Positions 30,942 through 40,725 of a DNA stretch of 52,918 nucleotides are shown piece after piece; within the stretch, counting starts at the first letter, position 1, and every line of letters starts with the position of its first letter. This DNA is from Candidatus Melainabacteria bacterium (GTDB taxonomy: Bacteria > Cyanobacteriota > Vampirovibrionia > 2-02-FULL-35-15). The translations under genes and the position numbers were made by a program. The notes below the pieces were generated by a model. That model had not been told where the DNA came from, searched no databases, and worked only from the letters and a program-made list of their open reading frames with translations. Location of the stretch: NCBI GenBank assembly GCA_016201905.1, contig JACQBQ010000024.1:1-52918 (forward strand). Reading direction: 5' to 3'.

Positions 30942-31889
30942 ATGTCACTTCTAGCCACAAACGTAGGCAATGTTAAATTAAAAAATCCTGTCCTGCTTGC
31001 CTCTGGAACATGTGGTGTTGCAGCACGAGAATTTTCTTCATACTTTAACTTAAGCGAGCTTGGTGGAATAGTTACAAAAAGTCTTGGTATAAGACCATGG
31101 GTTGGAAATCCAACTCCAAGAGTTGTTGAAATACCTAATTGTGGAATTTTAAATTCTATTGGACTTCAAAATCCCGGAATTGAATATTTTGCAAAAAATG
31201 AGTTGCCTTTTTTAACAGAACAAAATGCAACTGTTGTTTTAAATGTTGTTGGTGAAACATTGGATGAATATATTCAAGCAGTTGATTATATTAAAAACAG
31301 GATCTCTGAGTTTTCAGCCATTGAATTAAACTTATCCTGCCCAAATGTAGATGGAGGGCTTGACTTTAGTCAGGATCCAAAAAAAGCATTTACTGTGGTA
31401 AGTGAAATAAAAAAAATTACAAAGATTCCATTATGGGCAAAGCTATCACCAAACATTACAGATATTACAGTAATTGGAAAAGCTTGTATTGATGCTGGTG
31501 TCGATGGTCTTTCTTTAATAAATACAATCTTAGGCTTAGCAATAAACCGCTGGACTAAAAAACCTGTTCTTCCTCGAGGAGTTGGCGGTTATAGTGGACC
31601 AGCCATAAAACCAATAGCTCTTAGAATGGTCTGGCAGACATATAAACAATTTCCTAAAATCCCAATTATAGGAATAGGCGGCATTCATACGACTGACGAT
31701 GCTATTGAATTTTTACTCTGTGGAGCTAGCTGTATACAGGTAGGCACAGCAAATTTTGCAAATCCAAAAGCAAGCATTGAAATAATCAATGGACTTAAAG
31801 ATTACTTAGAAAAAAACAAACTAAGCTCAATCAGTGAAATTGTCGGGCAAGCTCACCAGAATAAAACACCTGTTAGTGCTAGACATTAG
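30942..31889 (+). CDS. pyrD: Dihydroorotate dehydrogenase, class 1B catalytic subunit
   Basis: It oxidises dihydroorotate to orotate in pyrimidine synthesis, with FMN. The sequence shows NPVLLASGTCG at the start, NSIGLQNPG, the active-site cysteine in LNLSCPNVDGG (class 1 enzymes use Cys as base), KLSPNITD, RGVGGYSGPAIKP and the FMN phosphate site IPIIGIGGI. At 315 aa it fits class 1B, which normally works with an iron-sulfur/FAD subunit PyrK; no pyrK is in the window. It is only 6 bp after rplQ. Its 3' end overlaps the convergent protease-like gene by 11 bp. Confidence 0.93.
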   Translation: MSLLATNVGNVKLKNPVLLASGTCGVAAREFSSYFNLSELGGIVTKSLGIRPWVGNPTPRVVEIPNCGILNSIGLQNPGIEYFAKNELPFLTEQNATVVLNVVGETLDEYIQAVDYIKNRISEFSAIELNLSCPNVDGGLDFSQDPKKAFTVVSEIKKITKIPLWAKLSPNITDITVIGKACIDAGVDGLSLINTILGLAINRWTKKPVLPRGVGGYSGPAIKPIALRMVWQTYKQFPKIPIIGIGGIHTTDDAIEFLLCGASCIQVGTANFANPKASIEIINGLKDYLEKNKLSSISEIVGQAHQNKTPVSARH

Positions 31890-33624
31890 ATACACTGGGA
31901 TTATTTTCTGCAATCTTTTTTTGAAGCTGTGAAAGTTCTTCAATAATTTCCGGGTGTTGAATAAAGTAAGAAGTTAATAGTCCTTTAGTAGTTCTATCCA
32001 CATCATACTCTAATTTAAATTTACTTGGATCTATTTCTATATTTATAACTTCAGAACCGCCTTCTGTTTCAACCTCAGCATTAACTTTAATTAAAGTTGC
32101 CTCGTCAGGATTTTCTGTGTTTCCCTTCACACTTAGAGTTTTTATACCTGTTGGTTTAGAAAAAAAAAAGTGTTTTGCAATATAATACTGCCATTTTGAT
32201 TCTGAACTTGGAGTAGCTGGTCTTTGTGTTTTATCTACTTTTTCTTCTCCCAATCCCAGGGCATCGAGCTTTGCTTCAACTTCGTTTTCAGGGACTTTTT
32301 GTTCATTTAATAAAAACACTTTCATGGATTCACGAGCTCTCTGCCTGCTTACCCTTTGAGTAACTTTTTCTACCCCAGCAGGCTCACCATCCCTTATTTT
32401 TGTAACATTTACTCCTTTTTCTTCAAGAAACGGAATTGCTTTTTCCATTCCTACAGAACCAGTCACATAAGAAAGAGGTAGTTTTGTAGATCTAAGATCA
32501 AGTACACCAGCAAGATACCTCAACACAGCAGAGTTATATGTAGTAGGAAGTCCAAGGTATGTAACACCAACGACTTCCCCATCTTTATTACAAAGAAGTC
32601 CTCCTGAGCTTCCATGATCAATAGCATTTGTTGAAATAATTGCTCCATTTAAAAAGTTTGTAAGCGGTTCAACATCAATACCTGCAAGCTGCAAAGATAA
32701 GGCTCTTGTTATCGTAGAAATAAAATTGTCTGCTTTTGGACTGCCTCTACCAAAGACATTTGACAAACCACCCAAAATTATTCCGTGAGCTTCTAGGGCT
32801 TTTCTTATTTTGTTTACTTCAAAATTCGGGTCTAACACTTCACCAAGTGCTAGTGAATTATGAGCTATACCATAAGGATGTCCTATAGAATAAACTTCAG
32901 TCCCTTGATGGGGAACACTATCGGTAATTTTTACAAACGGATATGGATCTTTTGTTTCTGGTAATGCAATCCTTGCAAGCATTAAGTCCTGCGAGGGAGA
33001 CTCAGCAATAATTTCTACCGGAACAGAAACTGTTTCAATCGTATCATTGTTATAAATGCTATAAGGTGAGACCCTTCTGCTATTACCTCTTGTTTTTTCT
33101 TCAAAACTAAACGTAAAAGGAGAAGTCTCATTTTCTCTAGGAGTAAAAACTGTATTTGGTGGTTCTGGTTTTGGAAGAAAAGGGAAATCTGCTATTAACT
33201 TTGCTTCACCTTTTTGACCAAGCAAATCATGCCAGCTTTTAAGATTTCTAAGTACACTTGTTCCTGCTATGAATTCAAAAGGACCTGCTTGCTGTCCAAG
33301 TGCTGGAACATGGTTTACACTTAAAATAAGGCCATCAGGACTAATTACAATTCCTGAACCAGCACCAACATCTTTACCATTTAATACTACTCTTAGTCTT
33401 ACAACTCCTCTTTGAAGCAGTGCTGTCTGTGTATCAGTTCCTATATTTCTTAGAGCTTTTGCAGTTAAGTCTATAGCTTCTGTAAATCTCACTGTTTCAG
33501 TACTATGTACTTCATTACTTGTAAGTCCTGAAAGTGTTCCATCTGTAGGTGGCTTAGAACTAGACTTGTCTGAAGGCAATGAAGACAATATCTTAGGTAG
33601 GACTCTTTGCACCGGTGTAGACAT
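31879..33624 (-). CDS. Trypsin-like protein with long C-terminal extension, 581 aa
   Basis: The catalytic triad can be read as His105 (LSVNHVP), Asp213 (SQDLMLARI) and Ser340 (DHGSSGGLL), with GSGIVISPDGLIL before the His as in HtrA proteases. Two insertions make the domain large: about 115-205, and 255-330 between the EVYSIGHPYG block and the Ser. The C-terminal about 200 residues are charged and not a PDZ domain. No signal peptide is seen, so it may stay in the cytoplasm or leave by another route; the N-terminal 40 residues are Ser/Thr/Pro-rich. AAGGAGA precedes the ATG. The family is S1-like; the role is unknown. Confidence 0.82.
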   Translation of the reverse strand: MSTPVQRVLPKILSSLPSDKSSSKPPTDGTLSGLTSNEVHSTETVRFTEAIDLTAKALRNIGTDTQTALLQRGVVRLRVVLNGKDVGAGSGIVISPDGLILSVNHVPALGQQAGPFEFIAGTSVLRNLKSWHDLLGQKGEAKLIADFPFLPKPEPPNTVFTPRENETSPFTFSFEEKTRGNSRRVSPYSIYNNDTIETVSVPVEIIAESPSQDLMLARIALPETKDPYPFVKITDSVPHQGTEVYSIGHPYGIAHNSLALGEVLDPNFEVNKIRKALEAHGIILGGLSNVFGRGSPKADNFISTITRALSLQLAGIDVEPLTNFLNGAIISTNAIDHGSSGGLLCNKDGEVVGVTYLGLPTTYNSAVLRYLAGVLDLRSTKLPLSYVTGSVGMEKAIPFLEEKGVNVTKIRDGEPAGVEKVTQRVSRQRARESMKVFLLNEQKVPENEVEAKLDALGLGEEKVDKTQRPATPSSESKWQYYIAKHFFFSKPTGIKTLSVKGNTENPDEATLIKVNAEVETEGGSEVINIEIDPSKFKLEYDVDRTTKGLLTSYFIQHPEIIEELSQLQKKIAENNPSVSNV

Positions 33625-33821
33625 AAGTTTCTCCTTAAATATGATTCTTAAAAAAAATTAATCTTATATTTCAATTAGGCCAAATTTCCTACCAAAAAGT
33701 CAAGAGGTAAAAATTAAATTTTGGTCAGTGTCAGTCCTTAACCAAAAAGCATGGGTAATTAACACACTTCAACAATTTATTTGAATATCCTTCTAAAATA
33801 GTTTAGAGGATTAAGAGAAAA

Positions 33822-34715
33822 TTGAGAGAAACCATTATCAAACTTTTCAAGTTACTCCTATGGATATTTCTGTTTTTTACTTTCTTTACATGGTTTTCTA
33901 TAAACTCTTACGCTGCCTCATCCAGCAGTTCATCCTCATCATCTTCAGGTTCTTCACGCAGCTCATTATCCAGTAGTTCATCCTCGTCGTCTTCAGGTTC
34001 TTCAAGAGGTTCTTCAAGCAACTCATCAAGCAGCTCTTCTTCTTCAGGTTCTAGTTTATCCGGCTCAAGTTCTAGTTCTAGTGGACAACCTCTAGACACT
34101 TACATAATTACTGAAGGTCCATTTATTGGAATACAACTCTACGCTACGCAAGGACTACCAGCTGTAAGTTCTCCTTTCAACCCTACCACCAAAGCATCTG
34201 GCACTATTTTTGATGCTGAAATTGAAACAAAACAAATGGGTTGTAGTAAAACACACTTCCACGGAATCTTATTTAATAAAAAAGAGCCATTTCCGTACAA
34301 ATGCGGCTGGGGCAAAGTAATAAAATTTAGTGAAGCTTCACTAAATTTACAAAACATTTCCACAGCAATTAATTCTGAAATTACCACATTTAAAGATATT
34401 CAGATCAATAAAAGAGATGTCTCAGATTTTGCTGGTGCACAAGTTGCAATAGGCTCTGCAATTAATGTGCTAAATAATTTAAATACAGGTGCATCTGTCA
34501 GTAACTTTAGTAATAAAAATAAACACTCGCTAAATCGTAATATAAGCTGTGCGCTTAAAAAAGACAATAAAGCAAAGGGAATAATTGATGATCTTAAAAA
34601 AGGAATGGGACACTTGAATGATGAGAGGCTTGTACGGGGAATTTTAAAAGGTGCCTTAAGGTGTAAAAGAAGCATTATTGAGATGCTTATAAAGTTTGAG
34701 AGTAAAAACAACTAG
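33822..34715 (+). CDS. Exported protein with serine-rich repeat linker, 297 aa
   Basis: A hydrophobic N-terminal segment (LLLWIFLFFTFFTWFSI, about 11-27) ends in a signal-peptidase-like site (SYA). It is followed by a nearly pure Ser/Gly linker from about 32 to 88, then a folded domain of about 200 residues with three cysteines (in MGCSKTH, YKCGWG and ISCALK; a fourth in LRCKR). The start is TTG at 33822, with AGAGGA 11 bases upstream; no ATG fits. The linker is coded by imperfect 48-bp DNA repeats. It is probably a surface or periplasmic protein with a flexible stalk. No family is recognised for the C-terminal domain. Confidence 0.75.
   Translation: MRETIIKLFKLLLWIFLFFTFFTWFSINSYAASSSSSSSSSSGSSRSSLSSSSSSSSSGSSRGSSSNSSSSSSSSGSSLSGSSSSSSGQPLDTYIITEGPFIGIQLYATQGLPAVSSPFNPTTKASGTIFDAEIETKQMGCSKTHFHGILFNKKEPFPYKCGWGKVIKFSEASLNLQNISTAINSEITTFKDIQINKRDVSDFAGAQVAIGSAINVLNNLNTGASVSNFSNKNKHSLNRNISCALKKDNKAKGIIDDLKKGMGHLNDERLVRGILKGALRCKRSIIEMLIKFESKNN
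33923..34018 (+). repeat. 48-bp tandem repeats coding for the serine linker
   Basis: Two nearly identical 48-bp units begin at 33923 and 33971 (CAGYAGTTCATCCTC start), followed by more degenerate copies to about 34080. The 48-bp period keeps the reading frame (16 codons), so copy-number change would lengthen or shorten the stalk without a frameshift. Confidence 0.75.
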
Positions 34716-34763
34716 AATTAATACCTAAGGAACATAATACTCTTCTTAACCGACCAATTATAT

Positions 34764-34783
34764 AGACATAAAGGGCTATGTCT
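34764..34783 (+). terminator. Weak terminator-like hairpin
   Basis: AGACATA (34764-34770) pairs with TATGTCT (34777-34783) around AAGGGC, followed by only a short T stretch. It lies 49 bp after the serine-linker gene. The rest of the 237-bp gap before smc holds AT-rich sequence, with CATAAT at 34920 as a possible smc -10. Confidence 0.45.
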
Positions 34784-34952
34784 TTACAATATATGTAGTG
34801 CATCTGAGTCATTGCTATATATACATGTTGTGTATTAATATATTCTAAACTTGATGGCCAATGCAAGGATAATATGATAAAAATTATAGTCTTATCACAG
34901 TATGAGGATTGAGCATAAACATAATGTTGTTTACTCAGCTTTCACCTAATTT

Positions 34953-37900
34953 ATGAACTCAAAATTACGTTTAAAAGAAATAGAAATAGATAATTTTAAA
35001 TCCTTTGGGAAAAGAACTCTTGTTCCTCTACTACCAGGTTTTACAACAATATCAGGACCAAATGGATCAGGAAAGTCAAATATTATAGATAGCATTTTGT
35101 TTGCTCTTGGATTATCTACATCCAGAACAATGAGAGCTGAAAGACTCCCTGATCTTATAAACAATATCAGTGGGAAAAAAGAGGCTCAGGTAACCATTAG
35201 ATTTACAAATGACAATGAAACTGAAATTGAAGTAACAAGAAAAATCAAAGTAAAAGAGAACGGTTACACAAGTACTTACTACATGGATGGCAAAACATGC
35301 ACCCTGACTGAAGTTCACGATAAGCTCTCAAGTTTCAATGTAAGTCCTCACGGCTACAATGTCGTAATGCAGGGTGATGTTACATCTATCATTACTATGT
35401 CGCTTGTCGAGCGAAGGAAGATTATAGATGAGCTTGCTGGTGTTGCTGACTTTGACAGAAAAATAGAACTTGCTCAGATTGAACTACAGAAAGTTCAGGA
35501 AGCAATTGAAAAAGAAAATATCATAATGCTTGAGCTGGATGAACGTTTAAACCAGCTCCAGGGAGAGCGAAACGAGGCATTAAAATATGCCAAACTAAAA
35601 AACGAGTTAAGAGAACTTGAAAAGCATTGTCTATCAGCAAGAATCCATAAACTTGAAAGCCAGATCAACTCTCTTAAAGAAGAAAACAACTCTCTCAGAC
35701 AAAAAAGAACAGAGTCTATTATCAGACTTGGTCAGATAAATGACGAGATTGAAAATGATAAACAAACTATTGTTGATATAGACAATGAAGTCCAGAAAAT
35801 CACAGAACAAAGTCAAAAAAAGCTTATTGAAGGACTTGAATCAACAAAAATTGAAATCAGCAAATGTCAGTCATCAATTGATTTTTTAAATAAGCAAATT
35901 AAAGACCATAAAGATAACGTTGAAAATCTTGAAGGTGAAATAAAAGCTCTAGATAAAAAAGTAAATGACCTCGAGAGAAAAAAAGAAAAGAACAAAAAGG
36001 AGCAAGATAAAATTGAAGATGAGATTTATAAGTTAAACCAAGGCTACCAAAAGCTTCAGGATAATCTCAAAGCAAAAGGGCAAAATCAAAATCTTTCCAC
36101 GACAAAAATCTTTGAAGTCCAGAAAAAAATAAATAACCTGAAAGCCGATAAAGAAGAGTTTCTTACAAAGCATACAAGACTTGAAGAACAAATCCTGCAT
36201 TTAAAAGAAGATCTGGCAAATACAAAAGAGCAAGCGGAAAAATCACTTGTAGAGCTAAAAGAATTAACTCAAAGCAGTGATTTTAAAAATTCAAAGCTAA
36301 GCCAACTCCAACAAAAACATGTTGCTCTTCAAAAGCACATATCAAAATTAAAAGCAGAAGAAATAGAAACACGTGAAGAGCTAAATGAAAGAATAAAGAA
36401 ATTAGCAAAGCTAGAAAGAGAACTGGACAAATTAGAAGTTCACAAGCAAGTAAGTAAAGAAACAGGGGGACTTGGTGCAGCTGTTGAAACAGTATTAAAC
36501 TCAGGTATAAAGGGAGTTCATGGAACCCTTGCACAGCTTGCATTTGTAGATGAAAAATACAAATCTGCCATTGAAGTGGCCAGCGGAAACAGGCTAAAAG
36601 CGATTGTTGTTGACAATGATTCCACAGCAAGCCAGTGCATAGAGCTTTTAAGAAGCACAAATGCAGGCAGAGCAACTTTCCTACCACTAAACAAACTAAA
36701 ACCAGCTCCAACACTTCTACCGCTTACACAAAAAGGAGGAGTTGGCTGGGCACTAGACCTTATTAAATTTGAAAATAAATACAGAGATGCATTTTACTAC
36801 GCTCTAAGTGACACATTAATAATGGACAGTCTCGATAATGCTAGAAAAAACATTGGTAAAAACCGCATGGTTACACTAGAAGGCGATCTTCTTGAAAAAA
36901 GCGGTGCAATAACAGGCGGCTCTCAAATCAAGTCTACAGTTAGCTTCGGACAAAGCAGCGAGAACGAACAAGAAAGATTACAAAGAGAAATAAAAACTCT
37001 ACAGGATTATGTAACCCAGCTTGAAAATGACTTGAAAGAATTAGGTAAACAAATTGAAGAAGCAAAAGAAGAATTTGATGGCTTAAAAACAGAAATCACC
37101 AAAGAAGAAGCAAACAATTCTACCTTATTTGAAACAATTAAAAAACTTACAAAAACTTCTGAAGACAGCAAACAAAAAGTCAGTGAGCTTGCTTCTACCA
37201 TTGAGACAAATTCAGCTGAGCTTACAAAGTTTGATACTAAAGTAAAAGAAAAAGAACAGGATATAACAAATCTTGAGGTTGAATTACAGCGCATCGCAGC
37301 AGGAGTAAAAGATACCAGTCTGGAAGCACTTGTTACAGAGAGTCAGGATATTGAAGTAAAAATTAAAGAGTTTGAGACAAAGCTACAGGAATTTGTAACT
37401 GAAACAAGAAGTTATTCAGTGGAAGCCGAATTTAATTTAAAAGCAAAAGAGCAATATCAGGAAAAAATAATCAATTCACAAAAAGAAATTGAAAGAATTA
37501 CAAATGATTTACCTACACATGAATCAAAATTAAAATCACTTCAGGAAGAAGTATATAAACTTGAGAAAGAGAGTGAAGGTGAAACAAAACGATTAAGCGA
37601 ATTAAATACAAAGCGTAATGAGCTGTCAAATGGCTTGATGAATAAAGGGGAGCAAAAGGGTGAGTTACAACAGCTAATAGATCAATTAGCTGAAAAAGTA
37701 ACAGCTATTGAAATAAAGCTTCGTGAACTGGAGCCTGATCTAGCAGATTTATCTGCAAAGTTGCAAGAGCAAACACAAAACGAAGAATACAAACCACCTG
37801 AAAATATTGATCTTGAGAAAATAACAAAACAAATTGAAAGTATTGAAAAAAGAATGCGTGCTCTTGAACCGGTTAATATGCGAGCAATTGATGAATACGA

Positions 37901-38492
37901 CAATGTAACTAACCGTCAAAAAGAAATCAAGGATAAATTAGGTTCTTTAAGCGAAGAAAAAGATGCAATAAATTCAAAAGTCGCATCTTATACCGATCAA
38001 AAGAAAATTACTTTCTTCCAGACTTTTGAGGGTGTAAATAAATATTTTCAAGAAATCTTTCACGAGCTTTCTTTTGGGCACGGGGAATTAATTTTAGAAA
38101 ATCCCGAGGATCCTTTCACTGGGGGTTTAATTATAAGAGCACAGCCTCGAGACAAAAAAATGCAAAGGCTTGAAGCAATGTCCGGTGGCGAAAAATCATT
38201 AACTGCTCTTAGCTTTATGTTTGCTCTGCAAAGGTATTCTCCAGCACCATTTTATGCATTTGATGAAGTAGATATGTTTCTGGATAGTTTTAATGCAGAA
38301 CGTCTTGCACAGATGGTAAGAAAGCAAGCATCACATGCTCAATTTGTAGTGGTCAGTTTGCGCAGACACATGCTGGATAATGCTGACCAGGCAATTGGTG
38401 TTACTTTAAGAGCTGATGGATTTACTCAAATAATTGGTGTGCAGCATATACAAAAGAAAATCAAGGAAGAGCCTGAACTTATGACAGCCTAA
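34953..38492 (+). CDS. smc: Chromosome segregation ATPase SMC
   Basis: SMC forms the ring-shaped condensin with ScpA and ScpB that compacts and separates chromosomes. Walker A GPNGSGKSNIID is at 35-46, followed by about 300 residues of coiled coil. The hinge is at about 505-665 (GVHGTLAQLAFVDEKYKSA, then LLEKSGAITGGSQI), then a second coiled coil, the ABC signature AMSGGEKSLTALSFMFAL (about 1075) and Walker B FYAFDEVDMFLD (about 1100). At 1179 aa it is a normal full-length SMC. It has no clear ribosome site. scpA begins 21 bp downstream and scpB overlaps scpA, so all three condensin genes form one operon. Confidence 0.97.
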   Translation: MNSKLRLKEIEIDNFKSFGKRTLVPLLPGFTTISGPNGSGKSNIIDSILFALGLSTSRTMRAERLPDLINNISGKKEAQVTIRFTNDNETEIEVTRKIKVKENGYTSTYYMDGKTCTLTEVHDKLSSFNVSPHGYNVVMQGDVTSIITMSLVERRKIIDELAGVADFDRKIELAQIELQKVQEAIEKENIIMLELDERLNQLQGERNEALKYAKLKNELRELEKHCLSARIHKLESQINSLKEENNSLRQKRTESIIRLGQINDEIENDKQTIVDIDNEVQKITEQSQKKLIEGLESTKIEISKCQSSIDFLNKQIKDHKDNVENLEGEIKALDKKVNDLERKKEKNKKEQDKIEDEIYKLNQGYQKLQDNLKAKGQNQNLSTTKIFEVQKKINNLKADKEEFLTKHTRLEEQILHLKEDLANTKEQAEKSLVELKELTQSSDFKNSKLSQLQQKHVALQKHISKLKAEEIETREELNERIKKLAKLERELDKLEVHKQVSKETGGLGAAVETVLNSGIKGVHGTLAQLAFVDEKYKSAIEVASGNRLKAIVVDNDSTASQCIELLRSTNAGRATFLPLNKLKPAPTLLPLTQKGGVGWALDLIKFENKYRDAFYYALSDTLIMDSLDNARKNIGKNRMVTLEGDLLEKSGAITGGSQIKSTVSFGQSSENEQERLQREIKTLQDYVTQLENDLKELGKQIEEAKEEFDGLKTEITKEEANNSTLFETIKKLTKTSEDSKQKVSELASTIETNSAELTKFDTKVKEKEQDITNLEVELQRIAAGVKDTSLEALVTESQDIEVKIKEFETKLQEFVTETRSYSVEAEFNLKAKEQYQEKIINSQKEIERITNDLPTHESKLKSLQEEVYKLEKESEGETKRLSELNTKRNELSNGLMNKGEQKGELQQLIDQLAEKVTAIEIKLRELEPDLADLSAKLQEQTQNEEYKPPENIDLEKITKQIESIEKRMRALEPVNMRAIDEYDNVTNRQKEIKDKLGSLSEEKDAINSKVASYTDQKKITFFQTFEGVNKYFQEIFHELSFGHGELILENPEDPFTGGLIIRAQPRDKKMQRLEAMSGGEKSLTALSFMFALQRYSPAPFYAFDEVDMFLDSFNAERLAQMVRKQASHAQFVVVSLRRHMLDNADQAIGVTLRADGFTQIIGVQHIQKKIKEEPELMTA

Positions 38493-38513
38493 TAATTTTG
38501 GATCAAAAAAACT

Positions 38514-39506
38514 ATGGAACAAATAGAAGAAAAAAAAGAAAGAACTGATTTTAAAAACGTAAGTGGTGGATTAGAGCTTCTGGTTCAGCTTGCTGAAAAG
38601 GGTGAAATAGATCCTTGGGACATAGATATTATTGAGGTTACAGACAAGTATCTGGCAGCACTTGATAAAAGTCCAAGGGAAAATTTATTAAATGCTGGTC
38701 GTGCGATCTTTTTTGCAAGAGTTTTATTGCGCCTAAAGTCAGATATTCTTCTAAACATCTCTAATGAGACACTGCTTGCAAGTCAACAAACAGAAAATTA
38801 TTTCCCTGAAGATGAACTTTTACAGGGGGAAAATGAGATTCATCTTGATCTTACAAAACTCGAGGGTTTCCTTGTAAGAAGCTCACTGTCAAAACATCAA
38901 AGAAAACGCAAGATTTCTTTAAGTGATTTAATTTTTGCACTACAACAAGCTGAAGAAGAAGAAGAAAAAAGAGCGCTTAGAGCAAAACTTAGAGCAGATA
39001 GAGCATTTAAAATTGTTGTACCGGAAACACCTGACGACATCCTTGAAATGGCACAGGAAGAAGACATTGATGAAGTTGTCGAAAAAATTGAAGCCATAAT
39101 AGAAGAACACTTGACTGATGAAAAACCAATAACCTTAAGCTTTTTAGCTGATATTTTAAACAATAAAACAAAACCATTTATAGCTCTTTTATTTTTAGCA
39201 CACTCTCAAAAAGTAGTGCTTGAACAAAAAGATATGTATGGTGAAGTGTTTATATACAAAGGCGGTACAGTTCTAGAAGAACCCAAAGAAGCAGAAAAAC
39301 AAGAAGTAAAGAAACAAGAAAAAAAGAAAAAAGTAAAAAAGAAAAGTATTTTTGAAAAGATAAAAGAAAAAATTACAGGTGGCAAGGAAAAGGAGATTGA
39401 GACTGTGATTGAAAATAAAGATCTAGTAGAAGTCACAGTTACCGTAAAAGAAGTACAAACTGAGAGTGAGGTGATTAATAATGGAAACAACACCACTAGT
39501 GAATGA
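38514..39506 (+). CDS. scpA: Segregation and condensation protein A (kleisin)
   Basis: ScpA is the kleisin that bridges the SMC heads. The N-terminal block FKNVSGGLELLVQLAEKGEIDPWDIDIIEVTDKYL is typical, apart from a G/P change in the usual FeGPLDLLL motif. The C-terminal winged helix is near 195-250 (VTLSFLADILNN-like, then FIALLFLAHSQKVVLEQ). After about residue 258 there is a 70-residue, Lys/Glu-rich tail (KKQEKKKKVKKKSIFEKIK) beyond the usual 250-aa length. It overlaps scpB by 26 bp, suggesting translational coupling. Confidence 0.93.
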   Translation: MEQIEEKKERTDFKNVSGGLELLVQLAEKGEIDPWDIDIIEVTDKYLAALDKSPRENLLNAGRAIFFARVLLRLKSDILLNISNETLLASQQTENYFPEDELLQGENEIHLDLTKLEGFLVRSSLSKHQRKRKISLSDLIFALQQAEEEEEKRALRAKLRADRAFKIVVPETPDDILEMAQEEDIDEVVEKIEAIIEEHLTDEKPITLSFLADILNNKTKPFIALLFLAHSQKVVLEQKDMYGEVFIYKGGTVLEEPKEAEKQEVKKQEKKKKVKKKSIFEKIKEKITGGKEKEIETVIENKDLVEVTVTVKEVQTESEVINNGNNTTSE

Positions 39507-40266
39507 TGAAAAACAAATCCAAGAAAAAGTAACAGAAAATGCAGAGCAGACGCCAGAACCCTCTAGCCTAGACTCATCCACAGATAATCCTGAAGAAAAG
39601 CTGGAAGAATTAGAAGAAGTAATGGAAGAAACTCAGTCCTCAGTTCTTAATCCTCAGTCCTCAATAAGCGCAATTGCAAGTGCATTAAAATCAGATTTAA
39701 AAGCTCAAGTTGAAGCAGTACTTTTTATAACAGATGCACCTTTAAAAACAGGTGCACTGGCAAAAATGCTAAATGCATCTTATGACGATGTTCAATCAGC
39801 ACTAGTACAATTAATTCAAGAATATGAAGATAGAAATGGTGGTTTAGAAATCGGTACAGATGATGGGTATATTATTCAGGTTAAAACACAATACTTAAAT
39901 ATAGTAACTGATATGATGCCTTTAGAATTAAATCCTGGTCCAATGAGAACCCTTTCAGCAATTGCACTTAAGGAGCCTGTTTTACAGTCAGAAGTTATTG
40001 ATATGAGGGGATCTGGAGCTTATGATCACATCAATGAGCTTGTTGAACAGGAATTAATTACAAAAAAACCTCAGGGTCTTTCTTATATCCTAAAAACCAC
40101 AAAAAAATTCCAGCAATATTTTAGGATGACACCAGATGCAAGTAAGATTAGAGAAAAGCTACAAGAAGAGGCTATAAAAAGAGCTAAAGAAAAGAAAAAA
40201 TTAGAAGAAGAAGCTAGCAATCAAATGCCTGAAGAAAATCAAGAACAACTCCCAGTTACAAATTAA
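39481..40266 (+). CDS. scpB: Segregation and condensation protein B
   Basis: ScpB is the winged-helix partner of ScpA. The core starts near residue 73 (LKAQVEAVLFITDAPLKTGALAKML) and runs to about 225 through GPMRTLSAIALKEPVLQSEVIDMRG and GLSYILKTTKKFQQYF. An acidic N-terminal extension of about 70 residues (Glu/Ser/Pro-rich) and a charged C-terminal tail are extra to the family's usual length. The extension is encoded partly by a CTCAGTCCTCA direct repeat near 39636-39662. It overlaps scpA and ends 24 bp before a convergent gene. Confidence 0.92.
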   Translation: METTPLVNDEKQIQEKVTENAEQTPEPSSLDSSTDNPEEKLEELEEVMEETQSSVLNPQSSISAIASALKSDLKAQVEAVLFITDAPLKTGALAKMLNASYDDVQSALVQLIQEYEDRNGGLEIGTDDGYIIQVKTQYLNIVTDMMPLELNPGPMRTLSAIALKEPVLQSEVIDMRGSGAYDHINELVEQELITKKPQGLSYILKTTKKFQQYFRMTPDASKIREKLQEEAIKRAKEKKKLEEEASNQMPEENQEQLPVTN

Positions 40267-40290
40267 TCTCCCGAGCAATTATTTACAAAA

Positions 40291-40725
40291 CTATTCACTT
40301 GTACAGTCTATATCTACTTCATTGTCACAAGCTAACTGACTTGCTATTGCAATTCTCTGCTCATCTATCTCTTCTTCTATGGACGACTGGTTTGTCTTAA
40401 GAATATTAGTCAATGGTTTAAGTTTTATTATTCTGTGTCCTGAAATTAGTTCAACTGTTTTATCTGGGTTTGACCTGATCTTTAAAAAATCAAATCCATT
40501 TACATTTATATGCAAGCGATGATTAAAAACAATGGTTGAATCATAGACATTTGCATAAACTTCCACAACATAGCTTTCTCCTTGTGCTACTGCAAGGCTA
40601 TCTATTAAATCTACATACTCAACACGATCAAGATCCCTTAAGATTCTAATCATATCTCTTTTTGAGTAAACAATTCCATAATCAACCAAGCAAGAGATTT
40701 GATTTTCAGTATCAGTGTTTTTCAT
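40291..40725 (-). CDS. Hypothetical protein, 144 aa
   Basis: A cytoplasmic protein without signal or membrane segments. The middle (SYVVEVYANVYDSTIVFNHR, then LHINVNGFDFLKIRSN) alternates hydrophobic residues as in a small beta domain. The acidic C-terminus has two Cys. The start follows AAAGATTG-type sequence without a strong ribosome site. It is convergent with scpB. I recognise no family; in size and pattern it could be a small regulatory beta-domain protein. Confidence 0.6.
   Translation of the reverse strand: MKNTDTENQISCLVDYGIVYSKRDMIRILRDLDRVEYVDLIDSLAVAQGESYVVEVYANVYDSTIVFNHRLHINVNGFDFLKIRSNPDKTVELISGHRIIKLKPLTNILKTNQSSIEEEIDEQRIAIASQLACDNEVDIDCTSE

Noticed and set aside
33908-34099. 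Acidic minus-strand frame opposite the serine linker
   Set aside because: It is the antisense of the Ser codon repeats and lacks any start signal.
36283-36714. 143-aa minus-strand frame inside smc
   Set aside because: It lies entirely within a clear SMC coding region and reads as Leu-rich antisense of coiled coil.
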